NCBI GenBank assembly: GCA_900491605.1
Contig: UESW01003901.1
Location: forward strand, 1,010,835 to 1,074,834
DNA from: Calamus simplicifolius
Lineage: Eukaryota; Streptophyta; Magnoliopsida; Arecales; Arecaceae
Direction of reading: 5' to 3'
DNA length: 64,000 nucleotides
Below the pieces are notes generated by a model. That model was given only the letters and a program-made list of their open reading frames with translations. It made no database searches and was not told the DNA's origin. Position numbers and translations under genes: made by a program. Positions 1 to 9,128 of the stretch are shown piece after piece. Positions within the stretch are counted from its first letter, which is position 1; the number at the start of each line of letters is the position of its first letter.

Positions 1-501
1 AGCTCTGAGCTCCTCTCTCGGCTGGATGCCAAATTCCTCTTGCAGAGTCCGCATATGGCTCCGATTCTCCAGCTCCGCCTTCTTCATCTGCAAAAACAAA
101 GTTAGCCAGCGCCGTGGTGAGCTAGCAAGGGAAGCCAAAAAGGGGTAGTACCATACCTCCTCCTGCCGGGATAACTTCTGGGTCAACTCTTTGACCTCGT
201 CAAAAGCCCTCAATTTATCGACCTTAACCCTCTCGATCCTGCCCTTGAGATCGCTGATCTTCGACTGTCTACTGTCAGCTTCTCCCCATGCCTAGGAGAG
301 CTCGCTATCGAGCTGGGTTAACCTTTCCTGGTGCCATTTGATCCTGTCATCCCTGTCAGCTATACCGCGGTTGAGCTGCCGCACCTTCTCCTCCAACTCG
401 CCAAGCATTCTGTTCAGGTGATTTCTCTCCTCGGCAGCAATCTCCGAAACCATATCATCGGGGATCATCATCCTGCTGGCCGAGAGAAGCACCGAGCGAA
501 A
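1..501 (-). pseudogene. Antisense coiled-coil ORF carried in an LTR retrotransposon, fragment
   Basis: Reading on the minus strand, an acceptor AG sits just above 501 and an open frame runs to a GT donor at 156-155. An intron follows, and the frame reopens at 87 after a CAG acceptor and leaves the window at 1. Both exons are rich in Glu, Lys, Arg, Leu and Gln with heptad-like spacing, as in a coiled coil. One in-frame TAG at 294-292 breaks exon 1, so this copy is probably dead. It lies just inside the 3' LTR of a plus-strand element, so it is antisense to that element. Extra antisense ORFs in this position are known in some plant Ty3/gypsy lineages; assignment to one is inference. No enzyme domain is recognised. 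Confidence 0.5.
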
Positions 502-873
502 CTACAGAGGAATCAGAGAGCAAGGCTCACCAAAGAAGAACGACAGAGCACTATGAACAGGGACGGCGCTGTTTCGACTTTGCTTTCCATCAAAGAAACC
601 GCCTTAAGAGAAAGATAAGGCGTCCCAACCGAGACGCCCGGAACCGCCATTACGGATGCCGTAAAAACCGGGATTTGCTACGTGGCAATTCCCCAACTAC
701 TATTTCAAAGGAGCTTTATGTGACGTGCCCTGCAAAGGCACATCTCACAAAGGCACGGTGGCCGCGCTGCATTAAATAGGGCATCATTACGCAGGCTATC
801 AAACCCGGATCCCTCCGTTCAAGTCATGTCACCTGGAATTATACTCCCTACGCCCAAACTTACGTTTCGAACT

Positions 874-886
874 AGGGAGTGGGGGG
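874..886 (+). other. Polypurine tract before the 3' LTR
   Basis: A G-rich purine run ends two bases before the TGT that opens the LTR at 889. This is the expected place of the plus-strand primer site of an LTR retrotransposon and fixes the element's orientation as plus. The interval 502-873 between the antisense ORF and this tract shows no other supported gene. Confidence 0.6.
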
Positions 887-888
887 CA

Positions 889-1738
889 TGTATTGAGGGG
901 TAAAATCGCTGTGTCAATAATCATGCACATGGCTAGGGCTAGCCCTGATTCCTGTCCACTATGCGACGCCCGCCCGAGATAAGTCAGCCACGATAAGTTG
1001 GGGCGCCTTAGCCCCTCGCCGAACCAAGGACTCCCAAGACGCGAACCACCTCTCTCGGCCCTAGCCGAGCTATATTTTCTCTCGGCCCCAGCCAAGCTAT
1101 GTCGTCTCTCGGCCCCAGCCGAACTATGTTTCGACCCCTCTAACCGATCTCTCCCATCACTCGGCCTAGCCCGAGCGATATCTGCGCCTCTGCGGAATTC
1201 GACGCAGGAGAACCCGAATTCGTGAGATTCCAAACAGAAATCATATTCGGGAGTGACCTAGGCCCTGAAGCCTATCTCCTCACCACATCTCGAGACATCA
1301 ACGAGCTCTCCTAGCCATCGATCCTCTAACCAATAAGATACAAATCCTACCGGTCTCATAACAAACTGGATTCAGATCCTAACGACTTTCGGACCCACGA
1401 CGCCCCGGGGAATCAGATGATCCTCTATAAATAGAGTCGTCTGCCGACTCCTCAGGTACGCGCACACTAGCTCACTGTAACCCTCTCTCTCCTTCTACCT
1501 TAGCTTCCGCCATTAGCGCTCTGCTCTACTCAGAGCCCTGGAAGGACTCTTCAGCGAGAGCCTTCTCCCCATTTCTGTTGTTTGCCGATCCCCGCTGACT
1601 TGAGCATCGGAGGGTCTTCCGCAGAGGGCCACCCCCAACGCCTCTCGCGTGAGGACTGTTTTGCAGGTCCACCCAGACGGAGAGCCCGTGCTGCAGCCCG
1701 ACCGCGTCCGAGTCGGAGGACAGATTCCAGCAGCAACA
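889..1738 (+). mobile_element. 3' LTR of a Ty3/gypsy-like retrotransposon
   Basis: The segment begins TGT and ends ACA, is about 850 bp, and follows a polypurine tract. It is GC-rich unlike its surroundings and carries a TATA box at 1426-1434. The left part of the element (1-888) is internal sequence; its 5' LTR would lie outside the window. The element appears to sit in an intron of the RH39 gene, in the opposite orientation to that gene. The superfamily is inferred from the antisense extra ORF and from the absence of Copia motifs; no polymerase domain is visible here. Confidence 0.65.
1426..1434 (+). promoter_or_regulatory. TATA box of the LTR
   Basis: TATAAATAG lies about 310 bp from the LTR end and is followed by a CT-rich stretch. 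That fits a retrotransposon U3/R promoter. No transcription start can be read from sequence alone. Confidence 0.5.
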
Positions 1739-2873
1739 AAACTAAAAAAAAAATAAAAATGAGAGAGAGTTGTGTGCAGCTATATCAGATGTAGACTGTG
1801 GAACCATGATGGTTGTGGCCTTCTCATAATTATCATTGGAAGCAATAATATATATTCAAATCCACTGTTTACTCACATGTAGATCCTCCGAATAAGGTGT
1901 TGGTTGATTTTTCTAAAATTATTTTATTTAGATGTCTCCCAGCAAAATGTTTCATTTGGAAAAGTTTCAAAACATGGAATGAAAATTTTGAGAAATGGAA
2001 ATTTAGGAAAGTTTAGAGCATTATCTAATTTAGAAAAGTTTCTAATTATGGCATGAAAATTTTGAGATGCAGAAATTTAGGAAAGCCCGGTTTGTATTTT
2101 GGGAAAAAGGATCAGTAGGGGGGCCGGTTCTTCTTATGGAATGAGATGAGTGAGGGGTTCTAAGTAAATCGGAATTTTGAAAATTATACATGAGAAAGGG
2201 AGATTAGTAAGGTATTGTTCCAGCACCAGGAGAGCCATGGCCCCCCAACACCCCTAGATCAGCCCCTAAGTAACAACAAGAATAAAAATTAAAAATTAAA
2301 AAAAATGTGTCCTGGTTTGTCCTAACCATCACAGTGTGTCTAAGACAATGGAGACAGGCCAAGACAATCAGGAGAGAGAACCATTGCCCTACCCATCTCA
2401 ATCACGTTTTCCCATTGGAAGTTACAATACCAAGGATACTGTCTCATTCTGATGAGACCTAAATCCTTGCCTAAGATATGTTGCAAGCATGCACTCTATC
2501 AATAATACGAAATTGCATCATCAAAGTAATTAGCAAAAGCTATTAAAAGATTGAGATGATTAAAAGAATCTACAGTATCAACCATCAAGTAGTATCACTC
2601 AGCAGACTGAACTGTAACTGAATCTGGCATTACCATGGGGCAACATAAGCTTCTTTCCAAGATGTCAAAGGTATCTACCTGAGATACCTTTGTGCACAGT
2701 TAAATCATGAAAACAAACTCTGCATACATGGGCTTATAAATGGAATCATTTAGTAGAAATAAATGACCAGTATTGATAATTTAGTGTTGAATATAAAGCA
2801 ACAGTTTCCTTTCTACCACAAGCAAACTGCACCATAGTAATACAAAGTAACCAAAACCAACCAACCAACCAAC
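1739..2873. other. Intron sequence, no gene seen
   Basis: AT-rich sequence between the LTR and the last visible RH39 exon. I searched the minus strand for the remaining helicase motifs (V and VI, with the HRTGR signature) and found none. No tRNA, snRNA or supported ORF is seen. Confidence 0.5.
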
Positions 2874-5800
2874 CTTTCCTCTGCAGGCACCTCCCCATGG
2901 TAATTTACAGTGAATATCTGATTTTCAGTAAGAAAATGATCCACAGCACGACTTGAATTCAGTGTATTGCAGAACACCATCACCCTATTTCCCTTTGCCA
3001 GACTTGGCTCAAGAACCTGCCATGACATATCACGCATTATTTTCAGAAATTTCACATGTTTGAAAGCACCATACTTCCTGATATTTGAACATTCATCATC
3101 AATGCAAAAAATGGTTGCAGCCAAACCGGAATGTAGATGGCCTAGAATTAAGAAACCACATATAAATACACTATAAGCCAAGAATTTTAGTACCTAAGTG
3201 TACCAGTCAGTATAAGCAATGCCATGCTGTACTAGTCAGGTATAAGTACTGGGATAGCCCTAGATATCAGCCCATATCAACAAATGGTACATCATCTCAT
3301 TTTTGCTACACCGGCACCAGGCAATGTTCCATGTGTTGATAGCTATAAGCATTACTTGAGTATTTTGATTATCATGTTCTGAACTGTTGACTCCCATCCA
3401 TAGTTCTAGCATAATCTTAAGAATAATTTTTAATTCTTTCCCTCTTCCATTCAGACCTTTAATGCCAAGAATCCTAAGCCGCAATCTCCAATTTCAAATA
3501 TCTTAGAAAAGACAATGGGAAAAAACCTAAGGCATTACTAATAGATTGATATAGATGCTTGCATTGGAAAACCATTTATTTGAGATATAGTACTTGCAAT
3601 CTCCATCCCATTACTGTCATTAAACCTGAGCATTTTTAACCCAGCCCGCCCAAAATGGCCCAGTACAGCCCAGATTAGGTGGGCCTGAGTGCCTGGGCAT
3701 GGCCTAGGATTTTCAAGCCTGATGGAGATTCTGGTCAGGCCTAGGCTGTTTCGAAATTATACAGGTCTATCCTGAAATTTTGTAAATATCTAATATATAT
3801 ATAAAAAAAGCTACCTTTCCCTTTCCTGATCCATCTCACTCCTAATCCTCTCACCTCCTCCCACTCCAATCCACCTCACCACAACCTCCAGTCCCCTCCC
3901 TCCTCTTCTTTATATTGAAGATCTCATCAAAGTCCCCATTGCTCTCTCTCCATTTCTCTTCACCCACCTCCTTCGCTCACTGCCCAACCCTTTCCCCCCC
4001 TTAGCATGCCTCCCGAATCACGGCCACTTGACTCAACCATGGATTGATCTAGTTCAGGCTGAATTGGTCTCAAGATTGGGATTTAGTAGTCAGGCAGGAC
4101 CAAGATTTGGAATCATATACTAAGCTATGTCTTTATGGAAAAAAATGGAGGTTAGATTAGCAACAATAGTAGAACTCCATCTAACCTCCATATTTTAAAG
4201 CCATAACCCAAAGAGGGCACCAAAGGAAGAATCAAAAATCAAGAGAGCAAGTTCCATAAATTTTTGTTCGCTCAATTCATAACAATATGAATAACTATGT
4301 TTCTCCTCTTAAGTTTCGTGATACTTAAATAACCTTTTTATTGATTAAATATAACAAAACTAGTATCGAGAACTAAACCGATATTTATCAGCTTAATATG
4401 GTATAAATTAGTACAGTACACACCCCATACCAAGATAGGATATCAATACTTTTCTTACTCTTAACCATAATACCACTCAGTACCGAGCAATATGGCTGCT
4501 ACCAGACAGCATAGGATTGTTCTACTTCATTCAAATCGGTTTGGTTCATACCAAATCGAACCTTCATATTGTATCGATACCTTACCTGTACGGATATGGT
4601 ACATCGATGTGGGTTAGTATGGCAGATCTTGAGTGCAAGTAATATATTCTTGCAAGCAAATGTAGCTGCAGTTAATTGCAAATATAGAGAGAGTGAGAGA
4701 GAATTAAATTAGAAGACCTTAAAAGATAACAAATTTTGTTATCGAACACAATTGTTGAATATGGTTATCAATTCTTTATCCCAAATCTGAAGACCAAAAT
4801 AATGTTCTCTACTCACGCTTCAAGCAACCAATGGTAAAATCTAGACATTAAGGCATAACATGAACCTCACGCATATCATCTATGGTAAGACACAAGGTCA
4901 GCAAAATCGATAACGAGATCCATACTAATACATTACTAGCTTGGTACATTATAAATCAATACGATATGGATCCTCTACCAAAACGGGATGCCAATTTTTT
5001 TCTCACTCTTAACTATAATAACATTTGGTACCGGACAATAAAGGTTAGTACGATGCAATACAAAATAATTCAGCTTGGTTTGAACTAGTTCAGTTCATAC
5101 CGAACTCGGTATCGCACTAATAACTTATTAGCATGATACCATCTAGCATGGGTCAATACGGCAGACCTTGGCAAGACAACAAAGTAACTAACAAGATTGC
5201 ATCCATGGTATAGTGTAAAATGGCATCGACAAATTCATAGACCAAAAGAATGAGCAGAACTAGGCATGTTGATCTCAAAATAGTACCCGGTCAAATTCAA
5301 GAGGTACTATGTTCAACCATCTGCATTCTTGTATGCAGACAAGATTACCGATTCACAAGCATGTCAATAAACATAAAAAGCACATTAAACTGTTTGAAGC
5401 CCAACCTGTAGAAGAGCCTCCAGCTTGTTTTCGGAACCAGAAAGTTTGATAAAATCATGCCTTGCAGATGCAACTTTCTTGTGCAGAGTGGATGTGCGCA
5501 AATGCGTTATTCCTTGAAATTCCTCATCAACCAGTTTTTGCACTGCCTGCAACACATTAACAGGTCAAGTATCTCACTTAAAGAGAATATCGAGGGGGGG
5601 GGGGGTTGGTATCAGTTTTGTTAGCTGACTATTAGCTTTTTATGACCACCCATGGACTGAGAATATAACATTACTGCATTAAACAAACACCCACTAGAGT
5701 GATCAAGGACCTTCAAATGAATATGTTGGAATCACAGAAAAGGCACAAGCATATGAATGCAATAAATAGACCTTGGTTTTAAAAATATGCAAGGCAAGAG

Positions 5801-7746
5801 TGCTAAATTCTAACTAAAACTTACTAAAACTTGGAATAACCTTAGTCATGGTTGCAGCAACCAAAACAGTTTGAAATCCTTCGTCACCAAGTTTTGCTGC
5901 ACGGTTCTTTAATGGACCAAGAAACTTGCGAACATCAGGACCAAAACCTCGATCGAACATTGTATCTGCCTCATCCAAAACCTGTCATGGATAATGCAAA
6001 TTCCACTAACTTGTCAAAAACATTCAAGAAAACATATTTAGATTGAACTCTGGTTCCAAGATATAAAATCAAAGGAGCTGATATGAGTATGGAGTAGAAC
6101 CCACCAAGTACTTGATATCCCCATAAACCATGTTCCCATCCTCAATATGCTGCAGAACCCTTCCAGGGGTCCCAACAACCATATCAATTGGAGTATTTAG
6201 TGAATCTTCTTGAGGTCTTAAACGGCCACCTCCGCTTATCATGGTTGACCGAAATCTTGCATGATGGCTTATAGACTTCGCAACATGGAAGACCTGTGAT
6301 TTTACCCCATAATTTATTCCTTTCTAATGCCAAACCCACAGTCCATTATATTTGAGCAAAAAAACTTTGAAAAACATTTACAACCTGCTCACATAGCTCC
6401 CTGGTGGGACAAAGCACAACTGCTCTAGGACGCCTCGGTTTCATCAGCATGCCTGACAAAGCTTCATCACGTCTCATTAGCTGCAAAATAGTTAGCTTAA
6501 GTTAAGTATTTTTCAGTTTAATCCAACCAAATGTGTGGCCTACAAATCATAAAAGCAGTTTTGTCTAGTCTAGTTATCCCCAACTACCTATGTTCCCACT
6601 AGCTCAGCATTAGTCTCCTAAATTCAAATGTACAACATGTTATCCAAAATATGCCCCAGAGAGGATGTAGAAAAAACAATTTCTGCCTCAGATAAAATTA
6701 TGCATAAAAACTCTAATACAGGGATTGTTTTCTTCTCGATTTCAACTCTATAAGTTTCCAACGAACGATGGAAGACATAGTGACTAACTGGGTGGTGGCC
6801 TTGGGCATCAACATGAAAACATTCTAACCAATTATCTCATTGTACAAACAAACGGAGAATAGTTATATCGATCCTTGAAAGTAACGACCATTGAATATTG
6901 CAAATGAATGCTCAGGTACACCTAAACCTGTTAAACTACAGCAAGATTAATTTTTTAACAGACTTGAATCAAGGGTTCAACAACTAAATTTTGCAGGAAC
7001 CCTGAAATCAAAACTTGTAAGTGTAACAGAAACCAGTATGGAGCCAAGAAAGGGATGAATCTTTTACCAGACACGTTGAGGGAAAAAACCATGGCAAGAT
7101 TAGTCTTTCATCAGACAAGTCAAGGTAAAAAAAAAAAAATTCAAGAAATTCGCGCGTGAAAACTTGGTCGACACTCGTGAAAACTCGGTTGACACTCAAA
7201 ATCTATAAGAAAATAGAAAGGTCAGGAAGACCTGCACAATAGGCAGCATATAAGCCAGGGTCTTCCCGGACCCGGTGTGAGAGCCCAAGACAACGCTCCT
7301 CCCCTCGAGCACGGCAGGCATCCCGAGGCACTGGATCTCCGTCGGCACCGAGATCCCCATCTCCCCGACGGCCCCCATCACATCCTCGTTGAGACCCAGC
7401 TCCTCAAAGCTCGAGGCCATCACGCTCTTCTTCTTCTCCTTCTTCTTCTCGACTGCTGCGGTAACAGGAGCCGGGGAAGAAGGGGAAGAGGGCGTTCTCT
7501 TGGCAGGGTCTTTGAGGTGCCTGTTTCGGAGGCGCTCGAGGAGGGACTGGCGGAGAGGCTGCGCCGCCTGCTCGGCTCGGCGGCGGGGGCGGTGGAGAGG
7601 CAGCGGATATGGTTAAACCCTAGAGAAACCCTGGGCCGCGAGGGGCGGGGTTGGGCGGAGGAAAAGACAGTGCGAGAGAAGAGGGCGGATGAGGAGGATA
7701 AGGAGAGAGAGAGAATGGCTCTTCCGGTCCCTCCGCCGCCGGCCAT
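2874..7746 (-). CDS. RH39: DEAD-box ATP-dependent RNA helicase 39-like, 5' part (exons 1-6)
   Basis: Six exons with GT-AG borders: 7232-7746, 6385-6480, 6105-6293, 5841-5981, 5406-5546 and 2874-3016. Visible motifs are the Q motif with SFEELGL and PTEIQ, motif I SHTGSGKT, PTREL, the SGG turn, TPGR, motif II VLDEAD, AATMT in place of the usual SAT, and the start of domain 2 with VMVFCNTLNSSRAVDH. Order and wording match plant RH39, a plastid helicase of 23S rRNA maturation. The ATG at 7746 gives a Ser/Arg-rich N-terminus like a transit peptide. That frame and the helicase frame do not join: a net one-base shift is needed near 7573-7580. Without it the first in-frame ATG is at 7420-7418, just before the Q motif, and the transit peptide is lost. 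Motifs V and VI and the C-terminus are not in the window. Confidence 0.9.
4360..5172. repeat. Two diverged copies of a dispersed repeat in RH39 intron 5
   Basis: Copies at about 4360-4640 and 4925-5172 share a run 'actcttaac(c/t)ataata', GGTACC/GGTATCG-type words and an ending close to GGCAGACCTTG. A related segment lies at about 45090-45243 in PABP intron 1 and a weaker one near 59690-59765 in GUF1. The class is not recognised. The repeated GGTAC and GATAC words suggest a noncoding element rather than decayed coding sequence. Confidence 0.45.
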
Positions 7747-7909
7747 CGCCGCTATCGCTGAGCCCCGCCGGTTTGGGTGGCGTGGGGTGGGGTTCTTGAA
7801 ACCAGAGATGGAGTGCACGATTAGATATTTATATGTATGCAAGGGTGCAATGCTATCTGATGCGAAGTACACCCCCTCCTTCGGTTTGCGACCGGGCCGA
7901 GCCATTTAA

Positions 7910-8515
7910 TTCGGGCCAAGCTTGAGGTGGCGTGCTAACAACTCGTCTGAGAGATTATTTAAGATTTTTTGATTTTATAGTTTAGATTCATGTGCCATCC
8001 TATATAACCTATGCATATATTAAATAATTGTGAAAATAAATATTTTAATGTAGATAGTGCTAATTTAAAATACTTCAGGTGAACTCTATCTCAGTTATTT
8101 GCTGGGGTCAAATTCAAGCCGGTTTATGAACAAGTTGGTTACTCACCAGCCTTATTTTTTCATTATATTTGGCAGAGAAGTGATATTAGTTTTTTTTTTA
8201 ATTGTTTTAACTGCGGAATGAAGTAGGCTTACCTCAATGAAGATTGTTTTCTTTTAGCTTATTTTAATTTTATTCTAGCTCCATGATTTTATCTTAGATT
8301 TTTGAAAAAAAAAAAAACAAAACGACATTTTTGCAATGTTTCACTCGATAATCCTTCTAGATTTTAACATCAATGTCATTCATGCGGGAAGCCAACCTCT
8401 GAAACCAAATTTCATTGTTCAACCGCGCAACCCAGCGGGTGCGATGCGGCCTCACCCATTCCAAAGGATCGTCGCTTGCTGTGCCGGTCGAGCGCTGCCG
8501 CTAGAGAGCACTTTA
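7910..8515. other. Intergenic region between RH39 and U1
   Basis: Divergent spacer upstream of RH39 (minus) and U1 (plus). It is AT-rich up to about 8390 and then GC-richer. No ORF with homology or clear TATA box for RH39 was found. It presumably holds promoter sequence for RH39. Confidence 0.4.
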
Positions 8516-8526
8516 GTCCCACATCG
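8516..8526 (+). promoter_or_regulatory. Upstream sequence element (USE) of plant snRNA gene
   Basis: GTCCCACATCG is an exact match to the plant snRNA USE consensus RTCCCACATCG. It lies about 70 bases upstream of the U1 start at 8591, the canonical place. The gap of about 32 bases to the TATA box is the spacing of RNA polymerase II-transcribed plant snRNA genes; polymerase III types are about 10 bases shorter. Confidence 0.93.
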
Positions 8527-8558
8527 AGAATGGAGGAACTAAGAAGGGGTTGCCTCTC

Positions 8559-8565
8559 ATATACA
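8559..8565 (+). promoter_or_regulatory. TATA-like box of the U1 gene
   Basis: ATATACA is centred about 29 bases upstream of the U1 5' end and 32 bases after the USE. Position supports the call more than the sequence, which is only a fair TATA match. Confidence 0.75.
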
Positions 8566-8590
8566 CGAGATGGCTGTGCCTCGTTGACGC

Positions 8591-8751
8591 ATACTTACCT
8601 GGACGGGGTCTATGGGCGATCAGAAAGGTCCATGGCCTGGGCCCGCGGCCCTCATTGCACTTGGAGGGAGCGCTGGTCTACCATCTCCCCAAGTGGGAGA
8701 GTGGACGTCATAATTTGTGGTAGAGGGGGTACGCGTCCGCGCGGCCCCTGC
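8591..8751 (+). ncRNA. U1: U1 spliceosomal small nuclear RNA
   Basis: U1 snRNA pairs with 5' splice sites in the first step of spliceosome assembly. The RNA opens with ATACTTACCTGG, whose ACTTACCTG (8593-8601) is the universal 5'-splice-site recognition sequence. Stem-loop I follows. Stem-loop II shows the U1A-site loop ATTGCACTT closed by CCCTC/GAGGG, stem-loop III is TCTCCC/GGGAGA, the Sm site AATTTGTGG is at 8712-8720, and the 3' stem-loop is GC-rich. Length (about 161 nt) fits plant U1. Loop I reads GATCAGAAAGG, differing by one or two bases from the forms I know (GATCACGAAGG, GATCAAGAAGG), in the region bound by U1-70K. Promoter and 3' box are intact, so this is probably a functional or recently functional locus. 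Confidence 0.95.
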
Positions 8752-8766
8752 AATATCTACGTTTAA
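8751..8766 (+). terminator. Plant snRNA 3'-end box
   Basis: CA, seven bases, then CGTTTAA. The plant snRNA 3'-end signal is CA(N)3-10AGTNNAA, so there is a single mismatch (C for A). It sits directly at the end of the U1 coding region, as expected. Confidence 0.7.
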
Positions 8767-8919
8767 ATTTTAATTTTTATTAATCATATAAAAATTAATT
8801 TTAATAATAAAATTAAATCAAACTGATGATCGATCTCGATTCTTTTTTAAATCATTTTTAAAAAAAACTCATGATTGAAAAATAGTTGTCTTAAGACCTA
8901 ACTGTGCTTTTAGCAACAA

Positions 8920-8946
8920 AAGCTCAACTCATCTAAGCCGTTTTTC
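8920..8946 (-). repeat. Possible tail of an RTE-type LINE, very short
   Basis: CTCAACTCATCTAAGCC at 8923-8939 is the reverse complement of the tail shared by the three longer LINE copies in the PABP introns (GGCTTAGATGAGTTGAG). With so little sequence, a chance or heavily truncated match cannot be separated. No target duplication was checked. Confidence 0.35.
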
Positions 8947-9128
8947 AATCGGCTCCAAATATATCAATAATTTATAATAATAATTGCAGTTGATCAACAA
9001 ATGAGAAAGACTAAACTGCATTATTTTAATAAATAGCACTTTTATCAGTCTCCATACATTATAGATAAAGCCTAGAGTTCATCTAAAAATAAAACAATTC
9101 AATTGTGTTCCATAGATGCATCAAAGCT

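Noticed and set aside
829..1233. Minus-strand 134-codon ORF with Ala/Glu/Arg repeats
   Set aside because: Lies across the start of the LTR and its CTCGGCC repeats; no domain.
3640..3770. GGCC/GGGCC-rich stretch in RH39 intron 5
   Set aside because: Resembles common plant low-complexity or MITE debris, but no terminal repeats or duplications could be fixed.
5592..5604. Poly-G run in RH39 intron 4
   Set aside because: A homopolymer of about a dozen G; possible assembly weakness but no biological claim.
7277..7909. 210-codon plus-strand ORF
   Set aside because: Antisense shadow of RH39 exon 1, whose minus-strand reading shows helicase motifs.
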